Shown here piece after piece: positions 51,372 through 61,049 of a DNA stretch of 64,000 nt (positions within the stretch are counted from its first letter, which is position 1; each line of letters opens with the position of its first letter). The translations under genes and the position numbers were made by a program. Source of the stretch: Asaia platycodi JCM 25414 (GTDB taxonomy: Bacteria; Pseudomonadota; Alphaproteobacteria; Acetobacterales; Acetobacteraceae). The DNA is taken from the NCBI RefSeq assembly GCF_000614545.1, contig NZ_BAKW01000021.1, forward strand, positions 1-64,000. Reading direction: 5' to 3'. Below the pieces are notes generated by a model. It was not told where the DNA came from. It worked only from the letters and a program-made list of their open reading frames with translations, and made no database searches.

Positions 51372-52805
51372 ATGACTCTGGCCGCCCCCTTGCCTTCCAC
51401 ACCTCTCGCCAGCCCCGCCCCCTCAGCCTCGGGACAAAGGCGGGTCTTTATCGCCTCCTGCGTGGCGGGACTGGCCGGGGTGCTGTTCGGCTATGATCAG
51501 GGCATCATCTCAGCCGCCCTCCTGACGCTGGGCGACAGTTTTCCGCTCGACACATTTGGCAAGCAGGCCATCGCTGCCGGTATGGTCGCCGGTGCCCTGC
51601 TCGGCTGCATGGGGGCCGGGCCGCTTTCGGACCGATGGGGCAGACGCCTTCTTGTAGGTCTCGCAGGGGCGCTGTTCCTGCTGGGCTCTATAGGCTCGGC
51701 TATGGCCATGTCGCCGACCGGGCTCACCTTCATGCGTGTGATCCTGGGTCTTGCCGTTGGCGGGGCAAGCCAGATCGTGCCGGTCTATATCGCCGAACTG
51801 GCCCCGGCGGCGCGGCGCGGAAGGCTGGTGCTACTGTTTCAGCTCGCCATTGTCGGCGGTGTGCTGGTGTCGTCGCTCATCGGTTGGGCGCTGAGCGGCA
51901 GCCCGTTTCTGATCCGCCTGCTCAGCCAAGGCGGCGACTGGCGCATGATGTTCCTGCTGGGCGCCATTCCGGCGCTGATGTTGCTGATCGGTCTGATCTT
52001 TCTGCCCGAAAGCCCGCGTTTTCTGGCCTCGAAAGGCAGAAAAGAAGAAGCCCTTGCCATTTTGCGCAGCCTGCGCGGCCCGGATGAAGATCCTGAGGCC
52101 GAAATGGCCGAAATCCACGATGCTGCCGGGCAGCGCGGCAGCTGGCGCCTGCTCTTTTCAGAACGCCTGCGTCCCGCCCTCATTGCCGGAACCGGGCTTG
52201 CGATGTTCAGCCAGGTGACGGGCACCAATGCCGTGCTCACCTATGCGCCGACTATTCTCGCTGGCGCCGGTTTCGACCGTAACTCGGCCCTGCTGATTTC
52301 GATCGCTATCGGCGTAACGATTACGGTTGCGACCATTTTCGGCTTTTGGGCGGTCGATCACTGGGGTCGCCGTCGCCTCATGCTGCGCGTCCTTCCCGGC
52401 TCCATTCTCGCCCTGATCGTGCTGGCTTTTGTCTTTTTCGGCGGCGATCCACAGGGCATCGGCAAGAGCCTCGCCGTGGCCGGGCTACTGCTCTACGTGC
52501 TCTGCACGCTGGGCAGCATCAATGCCTCGCTCTGGCTGGTCGGCGCCGAGGTCTTTCCGCTTTCAGTACGCGGCAAGGGGATGGGGCTCGTCACGGTCTC
52601 GCACTGGTCTTTCGACCTGCTGATCTCGATGATTACACTCTCGATCATCGAGACCATGGGCGTTTCAGGCACCTTCATTCTTTTCGCCGGGCTCACGACC
52701 CTCGCCTGGCTGTTCATCCGCCGCTGCATTCCCGAGACGAAAGGCCGGTCGCTCGAAGACATCGAGCGTAGCCTGAACACGGGTGACTTCCTGTCGCACT
52801 CCTGA
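51372..52805 (+). CDS. MFS sugar:H+ symporter (GalP/XylE type)
   Basis: A 477-residue, 12-helix transporter of the MFS sugar porter family. Signatures: LFGYDQGIISAALL, DRWGRRLLVG (loop 2-3), the long segment from ILGLAVGGASQIVPVYIAELAPAARRG, PESPRFL before the central loop, TGTNAVLTYAPTIL, DHWGRRRLM and PETKGRSLEDIE at the end. It imports a hexose or pentose with a proton; the sugar cannot be read. Frame intact. It converges with the TonB receptor, whose stop lies 34 bases away. Confidence 0.93.
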   Translation: MTLAAPLPSTPLASPAPSASGQRRVFIASCVAGLAGVLFGYDQGIISAALLTLGDSFPLDTFGKQAIAAGMVAGALLGCMGAGPLSDRWGRRLLVGLAGALFLLGSIGSAMAMSPTGLTFMRVILGLAVGGASQIVPVYIAELAPAARRGRLVLLFQLAIVGGVLVSSLIGWALSGSPFLIRLLSQGGDWRMMFLLGAIPALMLLIGLIFLPESPRFLASKGRKEEALAILRSLRGPDEDPEAEMAEIHDAAGQRGSWRLLFSERLRPALIAGTGLAMFSQVTGTNAVLTYAPTILAGAGFDRNSALLISIAIGVTITVATIFGFWAVDHWGRRRLMLRVLPGSILALIVLAFVFFGGDPQGIGKSLAVAGLLLYVLCTLGSINASLWLVGAEVFPLSVRGKGMGLVTVSHWSFDLLISMITLSIIETMGVSGTFILFAGLTTLAWLFIRRCIPETKGRSLEDIERSLNTGDFLSHS

Positions 52806-52839
52806 TGGTCTGTATCGTGAAACCCGCAAACGCAGCGCC

Positions 52840-55048
52840 TTACCAGCTCTGCGACAGGGTCACGAACACGGCGCGACCCGGCGCCCAGACGCAGGCGACG
52901 TCGCGTGTGCACATCGCAACATATTTGCGGTTGGCTATATTGGTCCCGTTGAACTGGATGCGCGTGCGGCCCCTGTCGATATGGGCCTGCAAATCCCAGA
53001 CGAGCTGCGACGGCACGGTGAAGGTCAGAGGAATGGAGCCTGCGGTATTGCCTGTATAGCGCATACCCGCCCCGAGCCCGGCCTGCCAAAGTGCCGAGAA
53101 AGCGACATCGCGCTTCAAAAAAAGCGAGGCCATATGCGACGGGATCGCGACAGGACGCTGCCCGATCTGGCTCACCGTGTTCGATCTCAGAACACGCGGG
53201 TCCTGATAGGTGAAGCTTGCAATGAAATCGATCCTGTAAGGCAGGCGGCCCACCCCTTCGAATTCGAAGCCGCGCGTTCTCTGACGCCCGGTCTGCACGC
53301 TGAAGGACGTATTATTCGGATCGGCGGTCAGGACATTATCCTGCACCAGATTGAAGAAATCGGCCGTGAGCATGAAATTATCGACACCACGCAACGGGGT
53401 AGCGGGCTTGTATTTCAAACCGGCCTCGATCTGCTTGCCCGTCGTTGGCACGAAAGCAGCCCCCGCAAACGTCGTGCCGACCTGAGGCTGGAAGGAGGTG
53501 GCGTAGGAGACATAAGGGTTGAGCCCGATAGCCGACTGGTAAACCAGCCCGACACGCCCGGTGAAGGCATTATTGTTCTGCGGTGTGCGCACGCCGGTCA
53601 GATTATTCACCGTCAAGCTTTCGGTGAAATCGCCACGACCTGACACAGTAAGATACCAGCGCTGCCAGTTGGCCTGTTCCTGTGCATAGATACCAGTATC
53701 GGTTTCGGTCTCGTTGGTGCTGGTATTGGTGGCATAGCTGGGCCAAGTGACGGCGCGATAGACGGGGGTGTAAAGATTGAGCGCTGGTGCCGCGCGCTGA
53801 CCACGACGATTGGCGAGAAAATCGCTCCGGAAATCAACACCGGTCAGAAATTCATGATGGATCGGGCCGGTATGGACCACCATGTCGGAACGCGTATCGA
53901 GCGTGACGTTGTTGTAATTACCCTGCTGGTTCAACGCCGTGCGGTTGATGCTCTGCTGGTCTGCCGAAAGCGACGAGGTGGTGACGAAGCGGTAAAGCAC
54001 ATCGAGATGCGCGTAACGCATGTTCTGCGTGAGCGTCCAGTTGGGCAGGATATGACGCACCAGATTATAGCCCACCGCCACCTGACGTTTGGAATACACG
54101 TCATAATCGGCATCGCTGCTCAGGAAATTACGGGCGATCTGCCCCCATTTCGAAGGCAGGACCGTGCCGCGTGCAGGCAGGAACTGTGCCGTCGAACCGG
54201 CATCGAGCTGCTGGAAGCTGGTCAGCAGGGTCGCAATCGTCTTGTCGTCAGGACGCCAGCTCAGCGACGGGGCCACATAGATCTCGTTATTCTTGATGTT
54301 CCTTGCATAGGTGTCGGATTTGCGGATCAACCCGTTGAAACGCCAGAGCAGCGTCTTGCGGCTGTTGAGCGCCCCACCGACATCCAGCGCTCCCTGAACG
54401 CGCCCGTAAGACCCGGTCTGGAAATCGAGTTCGTTCACCTGATCCGGATGAGGGCGCTTGCTGACAGCATTGATGATGCCTCCCAACTGCCCCGAGCCAT
54501 AAAGCGCCGATGAAGCCCCGCGCAGGACATCCATTTCTTCCAGTCCCCAAGGCTCGATGCTGAAGCTTTGCGAGGAACTGGCGTCGGGCGCGCGTGCCAT
54601 CGAGATAGATATCGGGTGTGAAACCACGGATCGTCCCGAAATAGCCGCGAGGGTCGTCTTTCGATCCGTAATCGGAAACCCCTGCCGCATAGCGCACCGC
54701 TTCGGACAGGCTGCGCGCATTGAGCGTGCTCATGCGCTCCTGCGTGATGACCGTGATATTCTGCGGTATCAGCTCGAGCGGGGTCGAGGTTTTTGTCGCA
54801 CTGCTCGCGGATGCGGGCAGAAACCCGCCACGTCTGGCCGTAACGCGGATCGTTTCATGCACGCGCCCCTTCTGCTGTTGAGAGGCCTGTTTCTGAGATC
54901 CGGACTTCTGGGAGGTCGATGGATGGGCGCGCATCGCAGAATCAGCCGGTTTCTGTTCTGCAGCCCAGACCGGATGAGAAAGCACCCCGGACAAGGGATA
55001 TGAAACAAGGGCAGACAGAAACAGGGCAGCGCGATGCGTGACAGACAT
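52840..55048 (-). CDS. TonB-dependent siderophore receptor, second copy (frame-disrupted)
   Basis: About 735 residues. Signal peptide MSVTHRAALFLSALVSYPLS...VWA; an N-terminal linker rich in Lys/Gln/Ser; the plug domain (VHETIRVTARRGG, PLELIPQNITVITQERM, SEAVRYAAGVSDYGS, RGYFGTIRGFTPDIYLDGT, EEMDVLRGASSALYGSGQLGGIINAVSKRP); and a full barrel ending VFVTLSQSW. The frame breaks near 54590 in a CGCGCG repeat (two bases lost or one gained), joining YLDGTRA to PDASSSQSFSIEPWG. The FhuA/ferrichrome-type plug order suggests a siderophore substrate. A strong iron-regulator-like palindrome lies 35-57 bases upstream of ATG 55048. No accessory operon genes follow, unlike the first receptor. Confidence 0.87.
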
Positions 55049-55082
55049 AATTTTCCCGGAACAATACGATAGATTGTCGTTA

Positions 55083-55105
55083 CAAATGAGAACGTTTCTC
55101 ATTTG
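55083..55105. promoter_or_regulatory. Fur/RirA-like operator upstream of the second TonB receptor
   Basis: CAAATGAGAA and TTCTCATTTG are perfect 10-base arms around CGT. The core TGAGAAC-G-TTTCTCA fits the 7-1-7 Fur layout and also the TGA-N9-TCA pattern given for RirA-type sites. It lies 35 bases upstream of the receptor start, consistent with iron repression. Which regulator binds is unknown. Confidence 0.72.
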
Positions 55106-55226
55106 CATTCCGGGTCGATAAAAATTCGTGCCCCTGCTGTCAATCGACCGTCAGGGTCGAGAACCCAGCGAGGAAAATCTGTGGTGATAATGTCACGTCA
55201 TGTACGCGCGGGCAGTGCACGGCGCA

Positions 55227-58200
55227 TCACGGCTTGGCCGGGGCGCCACGCAGTCTTTCGAGCAGGACCACCAAGGGGTGGTCGAGAGCCTGCCCCCTGA
55301 AACGCTTCACCTGACTGCGGCAGGAATAGCCGCTGGCCAGAAAACGCTTCTCTGTCTGCCGATCAAGATGCGCGCCCCAGGATTGCTCGAATATGATTCG
55401 CGAGGTGTCGACATTGCGCGCCTCATGGCCGAACGTACCCGACATGCCGCAACATCCGGTTTTTTCGAGATGCAGCTCCAGGCCGACACGTGCGAACAGG
55501 GCCTGCCAGTCGCTGCCCGACCCGGCAAGTGCGGTCTTTTCGGTGCAATGGCCGAGAAAGACGTGCTGTATACCGTTGCCCATTCCCGTCGTGCCACGAT
55601 CCGGCAGCGCCTTGAGCAGGAATTCCTGTGGCAGCAGCACGCTGGGCAGGGTCTCGATACCCGGGATCTTGCGATATTCCTGCCGGTAAACGAGCGTCAT
55701 GGCCGGATCGAGCCCGACAATCGCAACGCCAGAGGCTCCCAGCGCGCGCAACCAGGAGCATTACGCCGCGCCTGACTGACAAACAGACCGAGAAACCCGT
55801 GCACATGCAGCGGCTTGCCGCAGGCCAGGCTCTCCGCCAGATAAACATCATAGCCAGATCGCGAGGCCAGCTCGATCAACGCGCAGACGAGCGGCGTCTC
55901 GAAATGGCGCGTGAAGAGATCGGGCATCAGAATCACGCTGCGCGATTTAGCTTCTGCCGATAATGCCGCCAAAAGCTCCGGCCGGGCGGGCTGCACGCCC
56001 CAGACGCGACAGGTCTCGGTCAGTTCCGCCCCCTGCATCGCGGGCATGTCCACAAGGCCGAAAAGGCGCCTTCCGAGTGCCTGCACCACCGAAAGCTTCG
56101 TCCCCGCATTATAGAGCGGGGCGAAACGCGCCATGAGCGGCAGGGCATATTCGATCATGCCGACCAGGTAATCGCGCAGAGGCCGCGCATAACGCTGATG
56201 GTAGAGATTGAGAAAACGCGCTCTGAAATCGGGCACATCGACTTTGACCGGGCACTGGCTGGTACAGGATTTGCACGCAAGGCAGGTCGCCAGAGAGTCG
56301 TAAAGCTGATGAGAGAAATCGAGCGGCGCAGCCGCACGCCGGCGTAACAGCGCACCAAGACGCTGTTTCAGCGATGGCCGTGCCGCCTCCAGCGCCACCA
56401 CATCCGTGCCAGATCCCGCCTGAAGGCGCAGCCATTCGCGCAACAGCGACGCGCGGCCCTTGGGCGAAAAGCGCCGGTCGCGCGTCGCTTTCCAGGACGG
56501 GCACATAGGGTCGTCCTGATCGTAATTGAAGCAGGCGCCATTGCCGTTGCAATGCATGGCGGTGCCAAATTCCTTCCAGACCGGGTCGGGGATCTGGCTG
56601 TCCAGTGTGCCGCGCAAAGGCACGTTATCGACACGCAGAAGAGGGCGCGCAGACGAATCCGGCGCGGCGATCTTGCCGGGATTGAGCTGGTTATGCGGGT
56701 CGAAAACCGCCTTGATCTGCTGCAGAGACGAATAGAGCGGTCCGAAAATTTCGGGTACATATTCCGAGCGCACGCCTTTGCCATGCTCGCCCCAGAGCAA
56801 TCCGCCATAGCGACGCGTCAGGGCAAATACCGCGTCACTCAACGGGCGGATACGCGCCGCGTCTTTCGAGTCGCGCATGTTCAGCAGAGGCCTCACGTGC
56901 AGCACCCCGGCATCGACATGACCGAACATGCCGTAATCGAGCCCGTGCCCATCGAGCAGAGCGCGGAACTCGGCAATGAAATCGGCCAGTTTTTCTGGCG
57001 GCACCGCCGTATCCTCAACGAATGGCTGCGGGCGAGCCTCCCCCTGCACATTGCCCAGCAGCCCCACGGCGCGCTTGCGCATGGCATAGACCTGCGAAAC
57101 GGCCTTGCGCCCTTCGGCCAGAGTATAACCCCGACGTGGCACCGTCCTGTCCTGTCTCAGGTGGTCGAGAAACGCGGATACGTTCTCGCGCAGCACCCCC
57201 TCGTCATGCCCGGCAAACTCGACCAGATTAAGTCCCTTGGCCGGGCCCGTCTCATCTTCGGGAAAATAGCTCTCGACCGAATTCCAGACGAAATCCTGCA
57301 TGGCCAGACCAAGCACCTTTGAATCGATCGTCTCGATCGACAGAGCTTGAGGCCGATCAACGCACGCGCATCGCGCAGTGCCTCCATGAAGCTGTCATAG
57401 CGGATATTGACCAGAATGCTGTGCCTAGGGATGGCGAGCAAGTTGAGCTTCGCCTCGGCCAGCAACCCGAGCGTCCCTTCCGAACCGCAGATGAGGGAAG
57501 TGAGATCGAAACGCCCCTCGTCATCACGCAGATGGCGCAGATCGTAACCGGTCAGGCAGCGATTGAGCTTGGGGAAGACGCGCTCGATCGTCTCTTTTTC
57601 CTGCTCGCAAATGCCAGCAACGCAGTCAAAAATGCGCGCGACATGGCTCGTGCCCTGACGCTGGGCCGACAGTCCGGCCGCATCGAGCTTTTCGCTGCAC
57701 AGAATCTCACCGCCGACCAGCACGGTCGAGAGCGCCAGAACATGGTCGCGCGTCTTGCCATAGGTACAGCTGCCCTGTCCGCTGGCATCGGTGCTGATCA
57801 TGCCGCCGATCGTGGCGCGATTGGAAGTCGAGAGTTCTGGCGCAAAAAACAGGCCATGTAGGGCAATGGCGGCGTTCAACTGGTCTTTCACCACGCCGGG
57901 TTCGACACGCACCCATTTCTCTTCGACATTGATTTCGAGAATGCGGTTCATATGTCGGGAGAGATCGACCACGATGCCTTCGGTCAGAGACTGGCCGTTT
58001 GTGCCCGTGCCGCCACCGCGCGGCGCCACCACGACATCGCGCCATTCCGCCAGACCTGCAAGACGCGCAAGACAAACGAGATCGGCCTGATCTTTCGGAA
58101 AAACGACAGCCTGCGGATAGCGCTGGTAGATCGAATTATCGGTAGCGTGGACGAGACGCGTATCGTGATCGGTTTCAATCTCGCCGGAGAAGCCAGCCCC

Positions 58201-58275
58201 ACGAAGTGCGTCCAGAAAAGCGGTATGCTGCCCTGACGTGCCGGGTATCTTGTCGAGAACAGCGATCATGGTCAT
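55227..58275 (-). CDS. YdiJ-type FAD and Fe-S D-2-hydroxyacid dehydrogenase (frame-disrupted)
   Basis: About 1016 residues after repair, the length of E. coli YdiJ. Order of domains: a VAO/FAD-binding domain (VVVAPRGGGTGTNGQSL, STSNRATIGGMISTDASGQGS), an FAD-oxidase C-terminal domain (ALSIETIDSKVLGLAMQDF, YGMFGHVDAGVLHVRP), a ferredoxin-like region (CLACKSCTSQCPVKVDVPD) and a C-terminal CCG region (LEKTGCCGMSGTFGHEA). Two bases are missing, near 57335 (ALIGLKALSIETID) and near 55755 (before MRALGASGVAIVGLDP). Such enzymes oxidise D-2-hydroxyglutarate or D-lactate and pass electrons to the respiratory chain. Start ATG 58275, or ATG 58269. Confidence 0.85.
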
Positions 58276-58394
58276 GGCCGGTCATCCATCGTCAATCGCA
58301 CGCCAGAACTTCCCCGGCAGTGCCGGATGACGCGCATTTCTGAATTACCCCGAACCAGCGGTGAACGATAGAGAGCCGGAAAACGCGTTGCGCC

Positions 58395-58724
58395 TCAGGA
58401 GCGCATGAGAACGACCAGAGCCCGTCGCTCCTGGGTGATCCCCGAGCGGAGATGACCGTGGGCGCAGAGTGCCTCGCCTTCACGCTCGAGATACATGACC
58501 TGACTGACAACGGGCGCGGGCGCCGCTACCGATTGGCGCAATGTGCGATGCACCTTGCGCGCAAGCGTCTTGCAATAGTCGAGCGTGTCGCTGGTGACCG
58601 CCATCGGAACGGCTTCGGTGCGTGTAGGCGTCACAATCGGGCTGGCGCCGGTTCCAGCCTTGGCCATGCCGGGCAGACCAAGGGTGCAAGTCAGGCAGAA
58701 AAGCGCAAAGGCAGTTTGTGTCAT
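58395..58724 (-). CDS. Small exported protein of unknown function
   Basis: A 109-residue protein with a signal peptide (MTQTAFALFCLTCTLGLPGMAKA) and a mature part of about 85 residues with two Cys (LDYCKTLARKVHRTLRQ, EREGEALCAHGHLRSGITQERRALVVLM). The region AHGHLRSGITQERRALVVLM resembles conserved small exported proteins I have seen in acetic acid bacteria, but I cannot name a family. It lies 119 bases upstream of ydiJ in the same direction, after the histidine kinase gene. Confidence 0.6.
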   Translation of the reverse strand: MTQTAFALFCLTCTLGLPGMAKAGTGASPIVTPTRTEAVPMAVTSDTLDYCKTLARKVHRTLRQSVAAPAPVVSQVMYLEREGEALCAHGHLRSGITQERRALVVLMRS

Positions 58725-58810
58725 TTAATCGATACTGATCAGGTCCATATTGCATCACGATGGGCGACGCATGAAACCTTGGTTAAGTGGTCAGGTTCCC
58801 GCTGAATCGC

Positions 58811-60223
58811 TCAGGCCAACCCGGCTTCCTCAACGGGTAGACTCAGCACTACGCGCAGGCCGCGCTGGAGCGGCTCGAGCGCCAGACTACCACCATGGAG
58901 CTGCGCCACAGCCTGAACAAGAGACAGCCCAAGCCCGGCGCCGGGCGTGTTGCGCGCCTGATCGGCGCGAAAGAACCGTTCCGAAGCGCGAAGCAAATCT
59001 TCCGCAGACATGCCCGGCCCTTCATCGGTCACGCTGATACGCACCAGAGTCCCGGACACGCTGGCCCGCAATGTGACTGTCGTTTCGGCAGGCGAGAATT
59101 TGATGGCGTTATCGATCATGTTCGCCACGGCCTGCTGAATGAGACGTGCATCGCCATGAAAGAACAGGCGCTGTGGCAGATCGAGCGCAATCTGCAACCC
59201 GGCCTCTTCTGCCGTTGCCTCATAAAGTTCAACAATATCATGAAGCGGTGTGATGAGATCGGTTGTTTCGAAAGCTGCCCGCCGCGCCCCGGCCTCGATC
59301 TGGGCAATGCGCATCAGCGCGTCGAAAACAGCCGTGACATGATCGAGATCGGCCACGGCGCGATAGATCGCGTCATGCATTTCTTCGGTGGTACGCGCAT
59401 GAAGCGCCGCATCCTCAAGCCGGTTGCGGGCGCGGGTAATGGGCGTGCGCAGATCATGCGCAATGGAATTCGAGACCTGCTTCACGCCTTCCATCAGTTT
59501 CGAAATACGATCAAGCATCCGATTGATGGAATGCGCCACCAGATCGACGTCATTGCCGACAAGCGGCATGCGCTGGCGCATGTCGCCATTGGCCAGGGCT
59601 GTCGTCGTACGCGCGATGGAACTCAGAATGCGACTGAAAATGCCCCGGACCACCCAGGCGCCGCCCACTGCCAGCGCCGTGACCATGAGCCAGGACCAGA
59701 TGAAGGTCTCGGTCAGCACGCGGCGCAGAATGTCGCGCCCCCTGATGTCGCGCCCGACCAGCAATTGCAGACCGTCCGGCAGCACATACGCATGCATCGC
59801 TGCCGACGTTGTATTACCTGCCCGGCTGATCTTGAGCGTATAAAAGCGATCCGCGCGTTGCACGGCATCGGGCCATGAAGGCATGTTGCCGGCAAGACGC
59901 TGACCACCCGGCGTAATCAGAAGATAGAGATCCTGATCTTCAACATCCTGATCGAGGCGATCCTGAATGGCACGTTGCAGGCTCGAAAGCCCGCCCTGCA
60001 TCCAGCGTTCGGCCAGCCCATGCGCATCGGCATCGACCGCCTGACCGACCTCACGCTCAAGTGCCCCGATCGTGTGCCACCACAAAAAGGTGAGAAACAG
60101 CGTGGCCGAAAGAGCGAAGACCAGACCGTAGCCCAGTGAGAAACCGAGCCCCGCCGAACGAAAGCGCCAGGCGCGCTTCCACCACAGACGAAGCATGGGA
60201 AAGCGCGACAGGCTGAACCTCAT
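58811..60223 (-). CDS. Sensor histidine kinase of a two-component system
   Basis: A 470-residue membrane kinase. A first helix lies at about 24-50 (LGFSLGYGLVFALSATLFLTFLWW), then a periplasmic sensor of about 125 residues and a second helix (WLMVTALAVGGAWVV). A HAMP-like linker follows, then the HisKA box SIAHDLRTPITRARNRLED with the phosphorylated His, the N box ANMIDNAIKFSP, G1 DEGPGMS and G2 GAGLGLSLVQAVAQLHGG. It follows the response regulator by 18 bases and is surely cotranscribed. Signal unknown; the protease upstream hints at envelope stress. Frame intact. Confidence 0.92.
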   Translation of the reverse strand: MRFSLSRFPMLRLWWKRAWRFRSAGLGFSLGYGLVFALSATLFLTFLWWHTIGALEREVGQAVDADAHGLAERWMQGGLSSLQRAIQDRLDQDVEDQDLYLLITPGGQRLAGNMPSWPDAVQRADRFYTLKISRAGNTTSAAMHAYVLPDGLQLLVGRDIRGRDILRRVLTETFIWSWLMVTALAVGGAWVVRGIFSRILSSIARTTTALANGDMRQRMPLVGNDVDLVAHSINRMLDRISKLMEGVKQVSNSIAHDLRTPITRARNRLEDAALHARTTEEMHDAIYRAVADLDHVTAVFDALMRIAQIEAGARRAAFETTDLITPLHDIVELYEATAEEAGLQIALDLPQRLFFHGDARLIQQAVANMIDNAIKFSPAETTVTLRASVSGTLVRISVTDEGPGMSAEDLLRASERFFRADQARNTPGAGLGLSLVQAVAQLHGGSLALEPLQRGLRVVLSLPVEEAGLA

Positions 60224-60241
60224 GAAACCGGCAAACCCTGC

Positions 60242-60922
60242 TTAATTGGCGCGCAGGATATAGCCTGCATTGCGGATCGTATGGATCAGCGCGGTTTCGA
60301 ACGGCTTGTCAACTTTCTGGCGCAGACGCGACACATGCACGTCGATCACGTTTGTCTGCGGGTCGAAATGGTAGTCCCAGACTCGCTCCAGCAGCATGGT
60401 GCGGGTCACGACCTGACCGGCGTGACGCATCAAAAATTCCAGCAGGCGGAATTCACGCGGCTGAAGATCGATCTTCTCGTCACCACGCTTTACCGTGCGC
60501 GAGAGCAGATCCATTTCTAGATCAGCAACGGTCAGCTTGGTCTGCGGCGCCTGCTCGGCGCTGCCACGACGGGCCAGAGCCTCGACACGGGCCAGAAGCT
60601 CGGAGAAGGCGAACGGCTTGGTCATATAGTCGTCGCCACCGGCCTTGAGACCGGCAACGCGCTCATCGACATCGGCCAGAGCCGAAAGAAGCAGCACGGG
60701 GGTGGCATTATTCTGCGCACGCAGCGTCTCGAGAATGCGCAGACCGTCAATGCCGCCGGGAAGCATACGGTCAAGAATCACGATGTCGAAATTCTCGCTG
60801 ACGGCAAGAAACAGACCATCCTTCCCGTTATCGGCTTCCTCGACAAGGTGCCCGGTCTCCTTCAGTCCCTTCACAATGAAGCTCCTGACGGTTGGATCAT
60901 CCTCGACAAGCAGAATACGCAT
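60242..60922 (-). CDS. OmpR-family response regulator
   Basis: A 226-residue regulator. The receiver domain has the acidic pair EDD (7-9), the phospho-acceptor Asp in IVILDRMLPGG, LLLSALAD and the Lys in YMTKPFAF. The C-terminal winged helix is OmpR type (LQPREFRLLEFLMRHAGQVVTRTMLLERVWDYHFDPQTNVIDVHVSRLRQKVD). It pairs with the downstream kinase. A CACCCT/AGGGTG inverted repeat lies 54-71 bases upstream of the start and may be its own binding site. Frame intact. Confidence 0.94.
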   Translation of the reverse strand: MRILLVEDDPTVRSFIVKGLKETGHLVEEADNGKDGLFLAVSENFDIVILDRMLPGGIDGLRILETLRAQNNATPVLLLSALADVDERVAGLKAGGDDYMTKPFAFSELLARVEALARRGSAEQAPQTKLTVADLEMDLLSRTVKRGDEKIDLQPREFRLLEFLMRHAGQVVTRTMLLERVWDYHFDPQTNVIDVHVSRLRQKVDKPFETALIHTIRNAGYILRAN

Positions 60923-60975
60923 GGTCAGTCCTTGGGCTTCGAGGAGGGCATTCGCTGGCTAGGCGCACGCGTCGC

Positions 60976-60993
60976 CACCCTCACTTTAGGGTG
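60976..60993. promoter_or_regulatory. Inverted repeat upstream of the response regulator
   Basis: CACCCT and AGGGTG flank CACTTT, 54 bases before the response regulator start. OmpR-type proteins often bind tandem rather than inverted sites, so this could instead be bound by another protein or form a hairpin. GATAAT just upstream on the coding strand (minus) could be a -10 box. Confidence 0.35.
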
Positions 60994-61029
60994 ACCTTAT
61001 TATCTTTCAGTTACGCCCCGGAAGAAAGG

Positions 61030-61049
61030 GCGAAGAACCGGTTCTTCGC
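61030..61049 (-). terminator. Hairpin directly after the protease stop codon
   Basis: GCGAAGAACC followed at once by its exact reverse complement makes a perfect 20-base palindrome beginning at the base after the protease stop. On the minus strand CCTTTCTTCC follows, a weak pyrimidine tract. It may be a terminator or an mRNA-stabilising or processing hairpin between protease and two-component genes. Confidence 0.5.
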
